A stretch of DNA of 50,641 nucleotides from Fredinandcohnia quinoae (lineage in GTDB: Bacteria > Bacillota > Bacilli > Bacillales > Bacillaceae_L), in assembly GCF_022427965.1 (NCBI RefSeq), contig NZ_JAKTTI010000033.1:1-50641 (forward strand), written 5' to 3'. Every line of letters begins with the position of its first letter. The stretch's first letter is position 1. This document shows positions 16,375 through 23,688 of this stretch, piece after piece. The position numbers and the translations under genes are program-made. The notes beneath the pieces were generated by a model. It worked only from the letters and a program-made list of their open reading frames with translations, made no database searches and was not told the DNA's origin.

Positions 16375-17387
16375 GTGAACGATATTCTCGACAAGAGATA
16401 TTTGCTCCAATTGGAGTAGATGGACAAGTAAAAATACGAAGTAAGCATGTGTTAATTATTGGTGCTGGTGCTCTTGGAACAGGTAGTGCTGAAGGTCTTG
16501 TACGAGCAGGGATTGGAAAGGTAACGATTGTAGATCGTGATTATGTCGAATGGAGTAATCTTCAGCGGCAGCAGCTTTATGTTGAGTCAGATGCAGTTAA
16601 AAGGTTGCCAAAAGCAATTGCAGCAAAAGAGCGTTTAAAACAGGTGAATTCTGAGGTTGATATTCATGCACATATTATGGATGTATCTGTTGAGGAAATA
16701 GAGCAGCTCATTCAAGGTGTTGATCTGATGATTGACGCTACGGATAATTTTGATATTCGGATGTTGCTAAACGACACATCACAAAAATATAATATCCCAT
16801 GGATTTATGGTGCATGTGTAGGAAGTTATGGGATAAGTTATACAATTTTACCTGGGAAGACACCTTGCTTAAACTGCTTATTAGAAACAGTACCCATGGG
16901 CGGCTTAACATGTGACACAGCTGGGATTATAAGCCCTGCTGTTCAAATGGTTGTTGCTTATCAGATAACGGAGGCACTGAAAATTTTAGTGGAAGATTTT
17001 GATGCATTGCGTGGCAAACTAGTTTCCTTTGATCTGTGGAAAAATCAACATACTGCAATAAATGTTGATAAGGTAAAAAAGAAAAGCTGTTTATCTTGTG
17101 GAACAGATCGCTCCTATCCGTATTTGTCATATGAAAATCAAACGAAGTCAGCAGTGTTATGCGGAAGAGAATCTGTTCAAATTCGACCTGCTGAACGGAT
17201 GGAGCGTGATCTTGATGAGTTGGCTGAAATTTTATCTGCACAAGGGAAGGTTGATAAAAATCCATACTTACTCTCTTTTACAGTGAGTGAACATAGGATG
17301 GTTATTTTTAAGGATGGCCGAGTATTGGTCCATGGAACGAAGGATATATCCGTAGCAAAATCACTCTATCATCGATATTTAGGATGA
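16371..17387 (+). CDS. thiF: ThiS adenylyltransferase ThiF (E1-like)
   Basis: A 338-residue E1-like enzyme that adenylates ThiS. It shows the nucleotide-binding [17 protein letters not shown] (about 32-48), the E1 motif [12 protein letters not shown], the [10 protein letters not shown] loop, and zinc-binding cysteines in PCLNC (about 163-167) and SCLSC (about 241-245). The TTG start overlaps the thiG stop, and no better start is available. The region after about residue 250 looks like a small extra domain without a rhodanese motif. thiD, which follows thiF in B. subtilis, is missing here. Confidence 0.93.
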   Translation: MSERYSRQEIFAPIGVDGQVKIRSKHVLIIGAGALGTGSAEGLVRAGIGKVTIVDRDYVEWSNLQRQQLYVESDAVKRLPKAIAAKERLKQVNSEVDIHAHIMDVSVEEIEQLIQGVDLMIDATDNFDIRMLLNDTSQKYNIPWIYGACVGSYGISYTILPGKTPCLNCLLETVPMGGLTCDTAGIISPAVQMVVAYQITEALKILVEDFDALRGKLVSFDLWKNQHTAINVDKVKKKSCLSCGTDRSYPYLSYENQTKSAVLCGRESVQIRPAERMERDLDELAEILSAQGKVDKNPYLLSFTVSEHRMVIFKDGRVLVHGTKDISVAKSLYHRYLG

Positions 17388-17512
17388 ATGGCTTCATAAC
17401 TACAAAAAAAGTTCAAAAAAAATTCACACCATGGACAAAAAGTATACAATGCTCAAAGCCCTTCAAGTGGTAGTCTTATATTAAAAAGGCTACAATTTTG
17501 GAGGGGATACAT

Positions 17513-17596
17513 ATGGAAGAATTATCAGTTACATTTAATATTGCATCTGTTTTAGTTATTATCTTTTTCATCGGTACAATCTTTATCGAATCTTAA
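17513..17596 (+). CDS. Small 27-residue membrane peptide, unknown
   Basis: An unrecognised short ORF encoding 27 residues: acidic N-terminus (MEELS), a hydrophobic stretch of about 18 residues (ASVLVIIFFIGTIF), and a short acidic end (IES). A strong RBS (GGAGGGGAT) lies seven bases before ATG, and a good terminator begins 13 bp after the stop, which supports a real single-gene transcript. It looks like a single-pass small membrane protein of the kind that binds larger membrane complexes. No partner is evident nearby. Confidence 0.6.
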   Translation: MEELSVTFNIASVLVIIFFIGTIFIES

Positions 17597-17608
17597 AAAG
17601 ACGTGAGA

Positions 17609-17641
17609 AAGACTCATCAATTAAGCGATGAGTCTTTTTTC
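17609..17641 (+). terminator. Terminator after the 27-residue peptide gene
   Basis: Perfect 10-bp stem AAGACTCATC/GATGAGTCTT with an eight-base loop followed by T-rich sequence. It lies between the small plus-strand gene and the convergent truncated-haemoglobin gene. Confidence 0.85.
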
Positions 17642-17670
17642 TGTCTAGCTCAAGGCCCTTGCGCTTTCCT

Positions 17671-18057
17671 TTATTCCTCCGTATTAACCATTATTCCAGC
17701 AACTTGTTGAAGACGTGCGTAAAACGCATCGGCAATAGGACCGGTGAGTTCAATTTCCTCAAATGCTTCCTTCATACACCGTAACCAAGCTAGACCGCGA
17801 GTTGGTGTAATCTCAAATGGAAGATGTCGCATCCTCATTGCAGGAGCTCCAAATTCATTACTATAAAGTGTAGGCCCTCCTAAAAATTGAGTTAGGAACA
17901 TTCGTTGTTTCCGTTTGATCTCTTCAATATCGCCTTCAAATAATGGAATTAAATCTGGATCGGCATATACCTTAGGGTAAAATGTATTCACCAATTTTTC
18001 GATTGTTTCAGCACCGCCAATTTGTTCATACAGGGACTGTAAACTTAGATTTTCCAT
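17671..18057 (-). CDS. Group II (trHbO-type) truncated haemoglobin
   Basis: A 128-residue truncated haemoglobin (YjbI/GlbO-like), a small haem protein binding O2 or NO. The proximal haem ligand is His78 in MRMRHLPFEI, and Trp91 (GLAWLRCM) is the group II hallmark at position G8. The two-over-two helix glycine motif FLGGP is present. The start follows a modest RBS (GGTGGTG). In B. subtilis yjbI adjoins yjbH, but here it is a lone gene. A palindromic FNR/CRP-type site lies upstream. Confidence 0.95.
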   Translation of the reverse strand: MENLSLQSLYEQIGGAETIEKLVNTFYPKVYADPDLIPLFEGDIEEIKRKQRMFLTQFLGGPTLYSNEFGAPAMRMRHLPFEITPTRGLAWLRCMKEAFEEIELTGPIADAFYARLQQVAGIMVNTEE

Positions 18058-18094
18058 TAAAACACACCACCATCATTATATTTATAATATAAAT

Positions 18095-18137
18095 ACTATA
18101 TCAATACTAAAAACTACACAAAGTGATTAAAATCACA
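18095..18137 (-). promoter_or_regulatory. FNR/CRP-type site and -10 box of the haemoglobin gene
   Basis: AGTGA-TTAAAA-TCACA at 18122-18137 matches TGTGA-N6-TCACA with one mismatch. On the minus strand a -10-like TATAGT occupies 18100-18095. If transcription starts near 18088, the site centre falls at -41.5, the geometry of class II activation by FNR/CRP-family proteins. The regulator's identity is inferred. Confidence 0.55.
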
Positions 18138-18243
18138 CATAGACACTCAATGATTTTCATTTTAGAAAATGTTTGCTATTATAAAACTATCTATTTACTA
18201 AAAATAGTGAACTTTTCTAAAAAAATAGGAGTGTGAATGTCTC

Positions 18244-19512
18244 TTGGACGATTTGCCACTGAGTACCATTATTTTGTTAGTGTTTTTAATTTTATTATCA
18301 GCATTCTTTTCCGCAACGGAAACTGCCTTTTCAAGTGTGAATCGAATCAGACTTAAAAACTACGTTGATGAAAAGCGCAGAGGAAGTAAAAAGGCCTTTT
18401 ACATTACTGAGCATTTTGATAATGCACTTTCAACTATACTAGTTGGTAATAATATTGTAAACATTGCTGCTGCATCCATTTCTGCAAAAGTTGCGAATGA
18501 TATTTTTGGTGGAAACACTGGACTGGTCATTAGTACTGTAGTTATGACGATACTAATTTTAGTATTTGGCGAAGTATTACCAAAATCTTTTGCAAAAGAA
18601 AATGCTGAATCCTTTTCCTTATTAGTTTCTGGAGTACTATTTACTTTAATGAAAATTTTAACACCAATTACGTTCTTATTTGGTTTACTCAAATCTTTAG
18701 CATCAAGGTTTATTAAAAATAAGGATGATTCTCCATCATTTACCGAAGAAGAAATAAAGGTGATGCTGGACTTGAGTGAAGAAGAAGGAGTCATAGATAC
18801 TAAAGAGAGAGAATTAGTACATCGTTCTTTAGACTTTAATGATATTTTGGTTGGGGAAATTTTAACTCCAAGGATTGACATGGTTGCAGTTGAGGTAAAT
18901 GATTCAATTGAACATATACGTGATCTATTATTAGAAGAACGCTTTTCAAGAGTACCTGTATATGAAGATAATATCGATAATATAATCGGTGTTTTATCTG
19001 AACGAGAATTTTTAAGTCATCTTGTTCAACAAAAGGAAGTGAATATTCGTACATTACTTCGAAAACCTTTTTTTGTTGTTGAATCGATGAAGATTTCAAC
19101 CTTGTTGCCCGAATTGCAAAAGAGTAAGACACATCTTGCTATCGTTGTTGATGAGTTTGGTGGGACCTCTGGTATCATTACACTAGAAGATATTCTAGAG
19201 GAAATCGTTGGAGAAATTTGGGATGAACACGATGAGAAGGTTAAGAATATTACCCAAATAGATGAAAAACTTTATGAAATACATGCGGAAATGCCACTCG
19301 ATGAGTTTGCTGAATTTATGGAAATTGAAGAACCAGAAAGCTCCTATCATACATTAGGTGGATGGATCTTTGAATCCTTTGAAAAAATTCCAATAGCAGG
19401 TGATTCACTGGATTACTTGCACTTAACGATAACTGTAACAGAAGTTGAAAATCGCCGAATCCGAAAAGTTAAGGTGGAGGTCAATAGACCAATGTTGACC
19501 GAGTCTGAATAA
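18244..19512 (+). CDS. CNNM/CorC-family membrane protein with CBS pair
   Basis: A 422-residue protein: DUF21/CNNM membrane domain (about 1-190, with LLSAFFSATETAFSSVN at the start and FGEVLPKSFAKENAE), a paired CBS module (about 205-320, with TPRIDMVAVE and VDEFGGTSGIITLEDILEEI), and a C-terminal CorC_HlyC domain (about 335-420). Members such as B. subtilis YhdP/MpfA and YugS act in magnesium efflux or homeostasis. Which paralogue this is cannot be told. The start is TTG, 11 bases after AGGAG. A long hairpin follows the gene. Confidence 0.9.
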   Translation: MDDLPLSTIILLVFLILLSAFFSATETAFSSVNRIRLKNYVDEKRRGSKKAFYITEHFDNALSTILVGNNIVNIAAASISAKVANDIFGGNTGLVISTVVMTILILVFGEVLPKSFAKENAESFSLLVSGVLFTLMKILTPITFLFGLLKSLASRFIKNKDDSPSFTEEEIKVMLDLSEEEGVIDTKERELVHRSLDFNDILVGEILTPRIDMVAVEVNDSIEHIRDLLLEERFSRVPVYEDNIDNIIGVLSEREFLSHLVQQKEVNIRTLLRKPFFVVESMKISTLLPELQKSKTHLAIVVDEFGGTSGIITLEDILEEIVGEIWDEHDEKVKNITQIDEKLYEIHAEMPLDEFAEFMEIEEPESSYHTLGGWIFESFEKIPIAGDSLDYLHLTITVTEVENRRIRKVKVEVNRPMLTESE

Positions 19513-19514
19513 AT

Positions 19515-19557
19515 AATTAGAAAAGAGGATAGCCAGCGGCTTTCCTCTTTTCTAATT
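19515..19557. terminator. Bidirectional terminator between convergent genes
   Basis: Perfect 15-bp stem (19515-19529 with 19543-19557) with a 13-base loop between the CNNM gene and the convergent minus-strand gene. T-rich tails are weak on both sides, but the stem is long and A/T-rich at its base. Confidence 0.65.
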
Positions 19558-19565
19558 AAAGTGAG

Positions 19566-19955
19566 TTAGTGAACGATGGTTTTTATAGCATCAGGTATGT
19601 GTAATTTTGTATCTTGGGCGTGTTTTTTATCGAATGAATGATATTCAAATAGTGTTTTTAACTGATCAGAGACTGTTAAATCAAGAATATATTCTCCTTG
19701 CTGTCCTTTTGTTTCTAAATAAAAAGTAAGATCCTCAATATTCAGTTGATAAAAACTGTATTGGAATCCAAGGAACTCCTTCGTTTCACATCCTGTATCT
19801 GGATGAGAAGAAATAAAAGAAGCAAGTTCCTCTAGTGATATAGAAGGTTTTTGAAAGAACTCATTCACCTTTGCTAGAACTACTTGCGAGGCATTTTCTA
19901 ATCTTCCTTGTATCTTAGTGGTTACCGTCTTTATTCGTTCATTCAGCTCGCTCAT
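19566..19955 (-). CDS. Conserved hypothetical protein, 129 residues
   Basis: A soluble acidic protein with no domain I recognise. Residues 1-55 look helical (ERIKTVTTKIQGRLENASQ, LEELASFIS), while the remainder appears beta-rich (FYQLNIEDLTFYLETKG). ATG 19955 is preferred over the longer frame from 20000 because the upstream segment overlaps a well-supported small gene. It overlaps that DUF4025 gene by 17 bp, which suggests translational coupling. Confidence 0.65.
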   Translation of the reverse strand: MSELNERIKTVTTKIQGRLENASQVVLAKVNEFFQKPSISLEELASFISSHPDTGCETKEFLGFQYSFYQLNIEDLTFYLETKGQQGEYILDLTVSDQLKTLFEYHSFDKKHAQDTKLHIPDAIKTIVH

Positions 19956-20118
19956 TATTATCAATCCCGGCCTTAATCTCACCTTCCATATATGCATCAC
20001 TTACTTGTTCATGTGTTGTGGCCAATCCAGAAGAAACTTGATCATTTTTTTGATAATCCTCAGCTTTGTAATGTCTACCAGCTAGATTATTGGCTTGTTT
20101 ATTGTTATTTTCCTTCAT
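19939..20118 (-). CDS. DUF4025 / YozQ-like small protein
   Basis: A 59-residue polar protein: YKAEDYQKNDQVSSGLATTH (residues 17-36) followed by EQVSDAYMEGEIKAGID. The pattern SSGLA-TTHEQVSD-Y-EG is that of the DUF4025/YozQ family of small Bacillus proteins, whose function is unknown. The start ATG 20118 is 7 to 8 bases downstream of AGGAGTG. It is too short for most gene finders' default cut-off and overlaps the following gene by 17 bp. Confidence 0.8.
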   Translation of the reverse strand: MKENNNKQANNLAGRHYKAEDYQKNDQVSSGLATTHEQVSDAYMEGEIKAGIDNNERAE

Positions 20119-20221
20119 AAAAAAACACTCCTCTTTCTCATTGTTTATTCACTTTTAGTATTTCAAGTAAACCAAATTATCAATCAAGACAAAACTTGGT
20201 ATATCGCTAACTATAAATAAG

Positions 20222-20241
20222 AGGCACCCTATAAGGGTGCC
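20222..20241 (-). terminator. Terminator of the SASP gene
   Basis: Stem GGCACCCT/AGGGTGCC with a three-base loop, just downstream of the SASP stop and followed on the minus strand by a T-rich segment. Confidence 0.6.
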
Positions 20242-20266
20242 CCTTAGCCAAAATATTTAATTTTTA

Positions 20267-20467
20267 TTAATGTGATTGACCGCCCATAGATTGCTGAGCG
20301 AAAGAAACTAAACGCTTTGTAATTTCTCCACCAACAGATCCGTTTGCACGAGATGTAGTGTCGGCACCTAAGTTTACTCCAAATTCTGAAGCGATTTCAT
20401 ACTTCATTTGGTCGATCGCTTGCTGAGCACCTGCTACTAGTAATTGGTTACTGTTGTTACTTGCCAT
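20267..20467 (-). CDS. Alpha/beta-type small acid-soluble spore protein
   Basis: A 66-residue SASP of the alpha/beta type, which coats and protects spore DNA. The family signatures are present: [11 protein letters not shown] (residues 22-32, containing the GPR protease cleavage site after Glu in EIASEFGV) and [15 protein letters not shown] (40-54). RBS is AAGGAGATG. It would be made in the forespore under SigG, but no clear SigG promoter could be read upstream. A short inverted repeat TTAGCCT-CT-AGGCTAA lies at 20538-20553 upstream. Confidence 0.97.
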   Translation of the reverse strand: MASNNSNQLLVAGAQQAIDQMKYEIASEFGVNLGADTTSRANGSVGGEITKRLVSFAQQSMGGQSH

Positions 20468-20736
20468 ATCCTTTCATCTCCTTAAACTTTGATTGTTTTG
20501 GTGGGTCATTCTGGAATTGCACCAGATAAGGGTATCCTTAGCCTCTAGGCTAACCCGTTTATTTATAATTTACTTGCCCCTTGTTGAAATGTTACTGTGT
20601 TTGTACTAACTATTATGGAGCTTTTTCGTATGTACTATTCGAAAATGTATGTGGCAATTAATTCCTAAAAAAAAACGAGGATAGTGCTCAAATTTTTTCT
20701 TAAACTAATATTAATATGTAATAGGGGAGAAAAAAT

Positions 20737-20979
20737 ATGAATATTTGTCCGCTCTGTAATGGATTAAGAAACATAAATTTTACATGTGATCAATGTGGTA
20801 ATCATTTAGAGGATACAGGTCGAATCATCGATTACTTTGATGATTATAGTGCATACATGGAGATAGATGATATGAAAAAAAGTGATGGCTATGCTTCAAC
20901 ACTAAGTCAACATGAGTGCGCTCATTTATTTTATTGTTCTACATGCAAGAATGGGGAAGTAAGACTGATTAAGGAATAA
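20737..20979 (+). CDS. Small zinc-ribbon-like protein, 80 residues
   Basis: An unclassified acidic protein with three CxxC pairs: CPLC (residues 4-7), CDQC (18-21) and CSTC (68-71), plus HECAHLFYC nearby. The spacing suggests binding of one or two zinc ions. RBS AGGGGAG is well placed. It stands alone, with a bidirectional terminator after it. It is probably a conserved Bacillus hypothetical; no function is claimed. Confidence 0.8.
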   Translation: MNICPLCNGLRNINFTCDQCGNHLEDTGRIIDYFDDYSAYMEIDDMKKSDGYASTLSQHECAHLFYCSTCKNGEVRLIKE

Positions 20980-21006
20980 TAAAAGTCGCCAAAATGGCGA
21001 CTTTTT
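20980..21006. terminator. Bidirectional terminator
   Basis: Stem AAAAGTCGCC/GGCGACTTTT with a five-base loop; A run on the left and T run on the right. It serves the zinc-ribbon gene and the convergent msmX gene. Confidence 0.88.
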
Positions 21007-21018
21007 AAGAAGATTTTA

Positions 21019-22119
21019 TTAACCTCTAATTCTTAAATCAGTTTCAGCATCGAAGAAATGTACCTTATTCATATCGAATGCAAGTTCTAATGTTTGACCA
21101 GGTTTAATATCTGTACGTGAATCAACACGAGCAACAAATTCCTGACCACTTACTTGAGAATAAAGCATTGTTTCAGCACCCATTAATTCAGCTACTTCGA
21201 TTGATGCTGTAACCTTAGTACCTTGAGATGCTTCAATGAAAACAGGCTCATCATGAATATCTTCAGGGCGAATTCCTAGAATAACTTCCTTACCAACATA
21301 GCCTTTATCACGAAGTAGCTTCATTTTTCCTTCAGGAACAGAAACGGAAACATCTCCTAATGAAATTGAATCTTCTTTTAATGTGCCGTGGAAGAAGTTC
21401 ATTGCTGGTGATCCAAGGAAGCCTGCAACGAATACATTATCAGGATTATCATATACTTCTTTCGGTGTACCAACTTGTTGAATAATACCATCTTTCATAA
21501 CAACTAAGCGAGTAGCCATCGTCATTGCTTCAGTTTGGTCATGTGTTACATAGATTGTAGTTGTTTGTAGACGTTGGTGAAGCTTTGTAATTTCCGCACG
21601 CATTGCTACACGAAGCTTTGCATCAAGGTTTGATAAAGGTTCATCCATTAAGAATACTTTTGCGTCACGAACAATTGCACGACCTAATGCAACACGTTGA
21701 CGTTGACCACCGGATAGAGCCTTTGGTTTACGGTCTAAGTATTCTTCTAGTCCTAGAATTTTAGCAGCTTCATTTACACGACGCTTAATTTCTTCTTTAG
21801 GAGTTTTACGAAGCTTAAGACCAAAAGCCATATTATCATATACGTTCATATGTGGGTAAAGCGCATAGTTTTGGAATACCATTGCGATGTCACGGTCTTT
21901 TGGAGCAACATCATTTACACGTTTTTCATCAATATAGAAATCACCTTTTGAAATTTCCTCAAGTCCAGCAATCATACGAAGAGTAGTAGATTTACCGCAA
22001 CCAGATGGTCCTACAAATACGATAAATTCCTTATCCTTAATATGAAGATTGAAATCCTCAACAGCTGTAACCTTGTTATCATATACTTTATAAATATTTT
22101 CTAATTTTAACTCAGCCAT
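21019..22119 (-). CDS. msmX: Multi-sugar ABC importer ATPase MsmX
   Basis: A 366-residue ATPase of the MalK/UgpC family. It has Walker A GPSGCGKST (about 37-45), Q-loop, signature LSGGQRQR (about 134-141), Walker B VFLMDEP and a C-terminal TOBE regulatory domain (about 240-366). In B. subtilis MsmX is a shared ATPase energising several carbohydrate importers, and its sequence and lone location here agree. RBS is AGGAGG. A perfect cre site lies 18 bp upstream of the start. Confidence 0.93.
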   Translation of the reverse strand: MAELKLENIYKVYDNKVTAVEDFNLHIKDKEFIVFVGPSGCGKSTTLRMIAGLEEISKGDFYIDEKRVNDVAPKDRDIAMVFQNYALYPHMNVYDNMAFGLKLRKTPKEEIKRRVNEAAKILGLEEYLDRKPKALSGGQRQRVALGRAIVRDAKVFLMDEPLSNLDAKLRVAMRAEITKLHQRLQTTTIYVTHDQTEAMTMATRLVVMKDGIIQQVGTPKEVYDNPDNVFVAGFLGSPAMNFFHGTLKEDSISLGDVSVSVPEGKMKLLRDKGYVGKEVILGIRPEDIHDEPVFIEASQGTKVTASIEVAELMGAETMLYSQVSGQEFVARVDSRTDIKPGQTLELAFDMNKVHFFDAETDLRIRG

Positions 22120-22137
22120 TTTCTTACCTCCTGAAAA

Positions 22138-22152
22138 ATGTAATCGTTTTCT
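22138..22152. promoter_or_regulatory. cre site (CcpA operator) upstream of msmX
   Basis: ATGTAATCGTTTTCT matches the cre consensus WTGNAANCGNWNNCW at every position. It lies between the probable promoter and the msmX start codon, a place suited to carbon catabolite repression. Confidence 0.75.
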
Positions 22153-22233
22153 ATCTGTTATTAGTTTAATCCATCATGTCCAGAATGGTAAATGTGTAAT
22201 GTGCACAAAGTGAACTGGAGGTTTTGTGCAAGT

Positions 22234-23145
22234 CTACGAATCAGAAAAATGTTCAAGACTAAGAATCGCCAAATAAGTCGTAACTGCTCCTTGAAAATGT
22301 TTAATATCAATACCCGTCTTTTCAATAAATTTATCAATTCGGTACTGGAGACTATTTCGATGCATATAGAGCTTTTTAGATGCATTTGATACATTTAAGT
22401 CACTTTCTAAAAAAACTTTAATTGTCTCTACTAGCTCATGATCGTCTTGCAGCTCCTGAAGAATCACATTTTTAACTCGGTCTTTAAGACTATGATCAAT
22501 ATTCTCAAGAATCATAAAAGGAATCACATCATGGAGTCTTGACACTTTTTGTTTATGTAGATATAGTAGAGCTTTTTCAAAACATTTTTTCTCCCAAGAG
22601 AATTCATTAGGAAGTAAATGATTGATAGGATGATAACGCCCAATAAATAGATGAATATCTACATAAAAATCACTTGTTAGTGTAGCAATTATCTCGTCAT
22701 AGCCCACATCTTCTATTAGCTCACCACTATTAACCGCGATCACTACACCATTCATATCATTTTCCCATAATAATATAATTTCACATGGCATTAATGCTTC
22801 TAAGGCAACTTGAAATTCAGACCTATCAGATATAGGTCTGCTTGCTTGAAATAGAATAAATTGACTCTGAGTAAAGGAATGATTAGATGAAAGTAAGGAG
22901 TCTACATTAAGATATAAAAAATTGTACCAAGAAGCTTGAATATCAGTCATTTCTGCTTGTTGAGAATCAAATCGCGTAAAGAGTGATGACAATAGCTTAA
23001 TCTCTTGCGAAGTAATGACCTTTATGTCAATTCCAAAAAAAGAACCTTTTTCAGAAATAAACCATATGAACTTGTCCATTTGTTCAGGAGTATTAGCAGT
23101 AATTAATGCATCTTTATAAAATTTCTTTAAGTTTTCAATCATCAT
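22234..23145 (-). CDS. PucR/CdaR-type transcriptional regulator
   Basis: A 303-residue regulator with a C-terminal HTH of the PucR/CdaR class (LNVSNASKKLYMHRNSLQYR near residues 248-267) and no clear enzymatic domain in the N-terminal 230 residues. B. subtilis has a PucR-like gene beside msmX, so this may regulate sugar uptake, but the ligand and targets are unknown. A second ATG three bases downstream is an equally good start; the RBS is GAGGGGAC. It lies about 115 bp upstream of msmX on the same strand. Confidence 0.82.
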   Translation of the reverse strand: MMIENLKKFYKDALITANTPEQMDKFIWFISEKGSFFGIDIKVITSQEIKLLSSLFTRFDSQQAEMTDIQASWYNFLYLNVDSLLSSNHSFTQSQFILFQASRPISDRSEFQVALEALMPCEIILLWENDMNGVVIAVNSGELIEDVGYDEIIATLTSDFYVDIHLFIGRYHPINHLLPNEFSWEKKCFEKALLYLHKQKVSRLHDVIPFMILENIDHSLKDRVKNVILQELQDDHELVETIKVFLESDLNVSNASKKLYMHRNSLQYRIDKFIEKTGIDIKHFQGAVTTYLAILSLEHFSDS

Positions 23146-23171
23146 TGCCTGTCCCCTCTAAAGTATCCGAA

Positions 23172-23206
23172 ATTAAAAATCTCCTTCCATTATATCAGAA
23201 GGAGAT
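23172..23206 (-). terminator. Terminator of the yheCD-yheE-peptide operon
   Basis: Nine-bp stem ATCTCCTTC/GAAGGAGAT with a ten-base loop followed on the minus strand by TTTTAATTT. It lies just downstream of the 60-residue peptide gene. Confidence 0.75.
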
Positions 23207-23214
23207 ATCGCTTA

Positions 23215-23400
23215 TTAATCTATTTCATGTGGGGGTTCTTCGGGGGTAAGATCGCGGGCCTCTTCTATATTAGGGGAATCTCCATATCGATGGACGCTCC
23301 CTCCAGATAAGCCTTCATTGATCATACGATCAACATCCATAAACACTTCATCTTTTCCTTCATATTTTAAATCTTCACGTGCTTTCTCTTTTTCACTCAT
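23215..23400 (-). CDS. Small acidic protein, 61 residues, unknown
   Basis: An acidic, hydrophilic protein ending in PEEPPHEID, with a Gly/Ser-rich centre (LSGGSVHRYGDSPN). ATG 23400 stands about six bases after AAAGGAGG, making it a better start than 23418. No cysteine and no membrane segment are present, so it is probably disordered. I do not recognise the family. It lies 66 bp downstream of yheE on the same strand and could be the last gene of the YheC/YheD operon. Confidence 0.7.
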   Translation of the reverse strand: MSEKEKAREDLKYEGKDEVFMDVDRMINEGLSGGSVHRYGDSPNIEEARDLTPEEPPHEID

Positions 23401-23466
23401 AAATAGTCCTCCTTTCAAATATAGCTTAGTTTGTGAAGGAGAATGAAAAATAATCCATGTTTTGAG

Positions 23467-23676
23467 TTACTCGTACACGTGAAAAAGCATTAATTCATGA
23501 ATTTGTGTGATAATATCTTCTAATGAATCTGTGGCTGGAGTTTCACCATTCCAATTGATACTGCCATCCTTATTATAAGTTCCATGATATTTCATCCCAT
23601 TATGATAAAAAGAAATCGTCCATCCTGGTATCTTATTGCTTTTAAATAATGGTTTCCATTGAAAGTGTGAGATCAT
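23467..23676 (-). CDS. yheE: YheE-family protein
   Basis: A 69-residue protein beginning MISHFQWKPLF and ending IHELMLFHVYE, both characteristic of YheE (about 70 residues in B. subtilis). It appears to be a small beta-sheet protein (WTISFYHNGMKYHGTYNKDG). Function is unknown, but the gene regularly accompanies yheC and yheD. It lies 12 bp after the last ATP-grasp gene, behind AGGGGGCGCAAGGT. Confidence 0.88.
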   Translation of the reverse strand: MISHFQWKPLFKSNKIPGWTISFYHNGMKYHGTYNKDGSINWNGETPATDSLEDIITQIHELMLFHVYE

Positions 23677-23688
23677 ACCTTGCGCCCC

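Noticed and set aside
18148-18166. Fur-box-like AT-rich sequence upstream of the CNNM gene
   Set aside because: Only part of the 7-1-7 pattern fits, and the region is AT-rich enough for chance matches.
20538-20553. Inverted repeat TTAGCCT-CT-AGGCTAA upstream of the SASP gene
   Set aside because: It has no T tail and no consensus promoter beside it; too little to call an operator or terminator.
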